Source of the DNA: Variovorax sp. HW608 | Lineage (GTDB): Bacteria; Pseudomonadota; Gammaproteobacteria; Burkholderiales; Burkholderiaceae_C | Assembly: GCF_900090195.1 (NCBI RefSeq) | Contig: NZ_LT607803.1 | Location: 6,164,229-6,228,228, forward strand | Direction: 5' to 3' | Length of the DNA: 64,000 bases | In this document: in pieces, positions 63,047-64,000 of the stretch | How positions within the stretch are numbered: the first letter of the stretch is position 1 | Layout: each line of letters begins with the position of its first letter | Made by a program: the position numbers and the translations under genes | Notes under the pieces: generated by a model | Told to the model about the DNA's origin: nothing | Seen by the model: only the letters and a program-made list of their open reading frames with translations | The model's database searches: none

Positions 63047-63880
63047 TCAGAGTTTTTCAGTTTCGCCGGCGCGCGGCTGCCACTTCATCAGCCGCTGCTC
63101 CAGCACGCCGACGATGCCGTCGAGCACGAGAGCGAAGCCGGTCAGCACCACGATGCCGGCGAACACCGTGTTCACGTCGAAGGTGCCTTCGGCCTGCAGG
63201 ATGAGGTAGCCCACCCCGCGCGCCGAACCCAGGTATTCGCCGACCACCGCGCCCACGAAGGCCAGCCCGACCGAGGTGTGCAGGCTCGAGAACACCCAGC
63301 TCGTCGCGCTCGGCAGGTACACCGTGCGCAGCAGCTGGCGCTGGTTCGCGCCGAGCATGCGCGCATTGGCGAGCACCACCGGGCTCACCTCGCGCACGCC
63401 CTGGTAGACGTTGAAGAACACGATGAAGAACACCAGCGTGACCGCCAGCGCCACCTTGCTCCAGATGCCGAGCCCGAACCACAGCGCGAAGATCGGCGCC
63501 AGGATCACGCGCGGCATCGAATTGGCCGCCTTGATGTAGGGATCGAAGACCAGGCTCGCGGTCGGCGCCAGCGCCAGCCAGAGGCCGAAGGCCAGCCCCA
63601 GCACCGTGCCGATGATGAAGGCCAGCACGGTCTCGACGAGCGTCACGCCGAGGTGCAGGTAGACATCCGCATTGCCGGGCAGCCCCTCGGGAAAGAGCGG
63701 ATTCGGCGGAATCGCGACCGGCATGAACCAGCTCCAGATCCGTCCCGCGACCTGGACCGGTTCGCCGACGAAGAATGCGAACTGCTCGTTGCGCGACGAA
63801 AGGTGCCACGCCACCAGCACGAGCAACAGCAGCACGACCTGCCAGAAGCGCGCGTTGCCTTCATGGGGGCGAAGCTTCAT
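63047..63880 (-). CDS. ABC transporter permease (SsuC/TauC-like)
   Basis: The 277-residue inner-membrane protein has about six TM helices and the EAA loop ARMLGANQRQLLRTVYLP typical of nitrate/sulfonate/taurine-type permeases. Its stop is 16 bp from the convergent mltD end. The stop of the ATP-binding partner lies 2 bp before its start. Substrate cannot be told. Confidence 0.9.
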   Translation of the reverse strand: MKLRPHEGNARFWQVVLLLLVLVAWHLSSRNEQFAFFVGEPVQVAGRIWSWFMPVAIPPNPLFPEGLPGNADVYLHLGVTLVETVLAFIIGTVLGLAFGLWLALAPTASLVFDPYIKAANSMPRVILAPIFALWFGLGIWSKVALAVTLVFFIVFFNVYQGVREVSPVVLANARMLGANQRQLLRTVYLPSATSWVFSSLHTSVGLAFVGAVVGEYLGSARGVGYLILQAEGTFDVNTVFAGIVVLTGFALVLDGIVGVLEQRLMKWQPRAGETEKL

Positions 63881-63882
63881 GT

Positions 63883-64000
63883 CAGGCGGCCTTCTTGAGT
63901 TGCTGCGCGTAGCCCTTGAGCACTTCGTCGCGAAGCACGGCCCAGATCTGCGAATGCAGCTCGACGAATCGCGGCTGCGTGCGCACTTCGGCCACGTCGC
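63883..64000 (-). CDS. ABC transporter ATP-binding protein (C-terminal part only)
   Basis: Only the last 38 codons are in the window (RFVELHSQIWAVLRDEVLKG...QQLKKAA). The IWxxLRxEV pattern and position 2 bp before an SsuC-like permease match the end of SsuB/NrtD-type ATPases. The gene continues beyond the right edge. Confidence 0.75.

Overview
This is a high-GC chromosomal window from a betaproteobacterium. It most likely belongs to Burkholderiales, family Comamonadaceae (Variovorax-like). That placement is inferred from gene content: side-by-side short and long 2-isopropylmalate synthases, a sigma/DUF3619/DUF3106/RDD cluster, a ccoNOQPGH-type cbb3 oxidase locus with an FNR-type regulator, azurin, a TauE/SafE-family protein beside hemN, and a family-typical GC-rich intergenic repeat near 9.2 kb. 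No plasmid replication genes, rRNA operon or CRISPR array was seen. Most of the window is ordinary housekeeping and respiratory chromosome. Accessory features are a small block beside tRNA-Asn, one IS630-type insertion sequence and two broken genes.

Layout. 0-4.5 kb: thiamin salvage and synthesis (end of a cytX-like permease, antisense thiD, then thiO-thiS-thiG-thiE). 4.5-9.6 kb: tRNA-Asn, a tRNA-adjacent block of small unknown genes, a DUF3606 gene, a DUF1090 gene, a protein built from three RNA-polymerase alpha-CTD-like domains, an orphan LysR regulator and a repeat element. 9.7-13.3 kb: response regulator, sensor kinase and periplasmic HtrA/Do protease. 13.3-17.8 kb: pobR-like regulator divergent from a frameshifted pobA, and an orphan molybdenum hydroxylase large subunit. 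17.9-21.4 kb: the two N-end-rule aminoacyl transferases, an IclR regulator and a PbpG-type endopeptidase. 21.5-29.5 kb: branched-chain amino acid synthesis (two leuA paralogues behind a leucine-rich leader peptide and attenuator, pssA, ilvC, ilvH, ilvB). 29.7-34.4 kb: a sigma factor operon whose end is broken by the IS630 element inside what looks like a dgkA remnant, then a LOG-family gene and a PII gene. 34.5-47.5 kb: a GNAT-like gene followed by a microaerobic/copper respiration block (hemerythrin, azurin, SafE-like protein, hemN, fnr, fixH-like, ccoG-P-Q-O-N-S-I) with four FNR-type boxes. 47.5-54.3 kb: soluble and membrane pyrophosphatases back to back, three unknown genes, a phospholipase-D-family lipoprotein and an exported peroxiredoxin. 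54.3-64 kb: aldehyde dehydrogenase, moaA-mobA-moeA, a cyclic-nucleotide-binding protein, rnhA, a methyltransferase, gloB, mltD and the end of an SsuBC-like ABC transporter.

How the genes work together. The clearest coordinated system is the oxygen-responsive module: FNR (C10, C13, C19, C101) and boxes of the form TTGAT-N4-ATCAA ahead of hemN/fnr, ccoN, ccoI and the hemerythrin gene. The leucine operon shows a complete attenuation arrangement. The most unusual protein is the stand-alone triple alpha-CTD-like protein at 6.5-7.5 kb. Broken genes are pobA (one-base frameshift) and the putative dgkA remnant.
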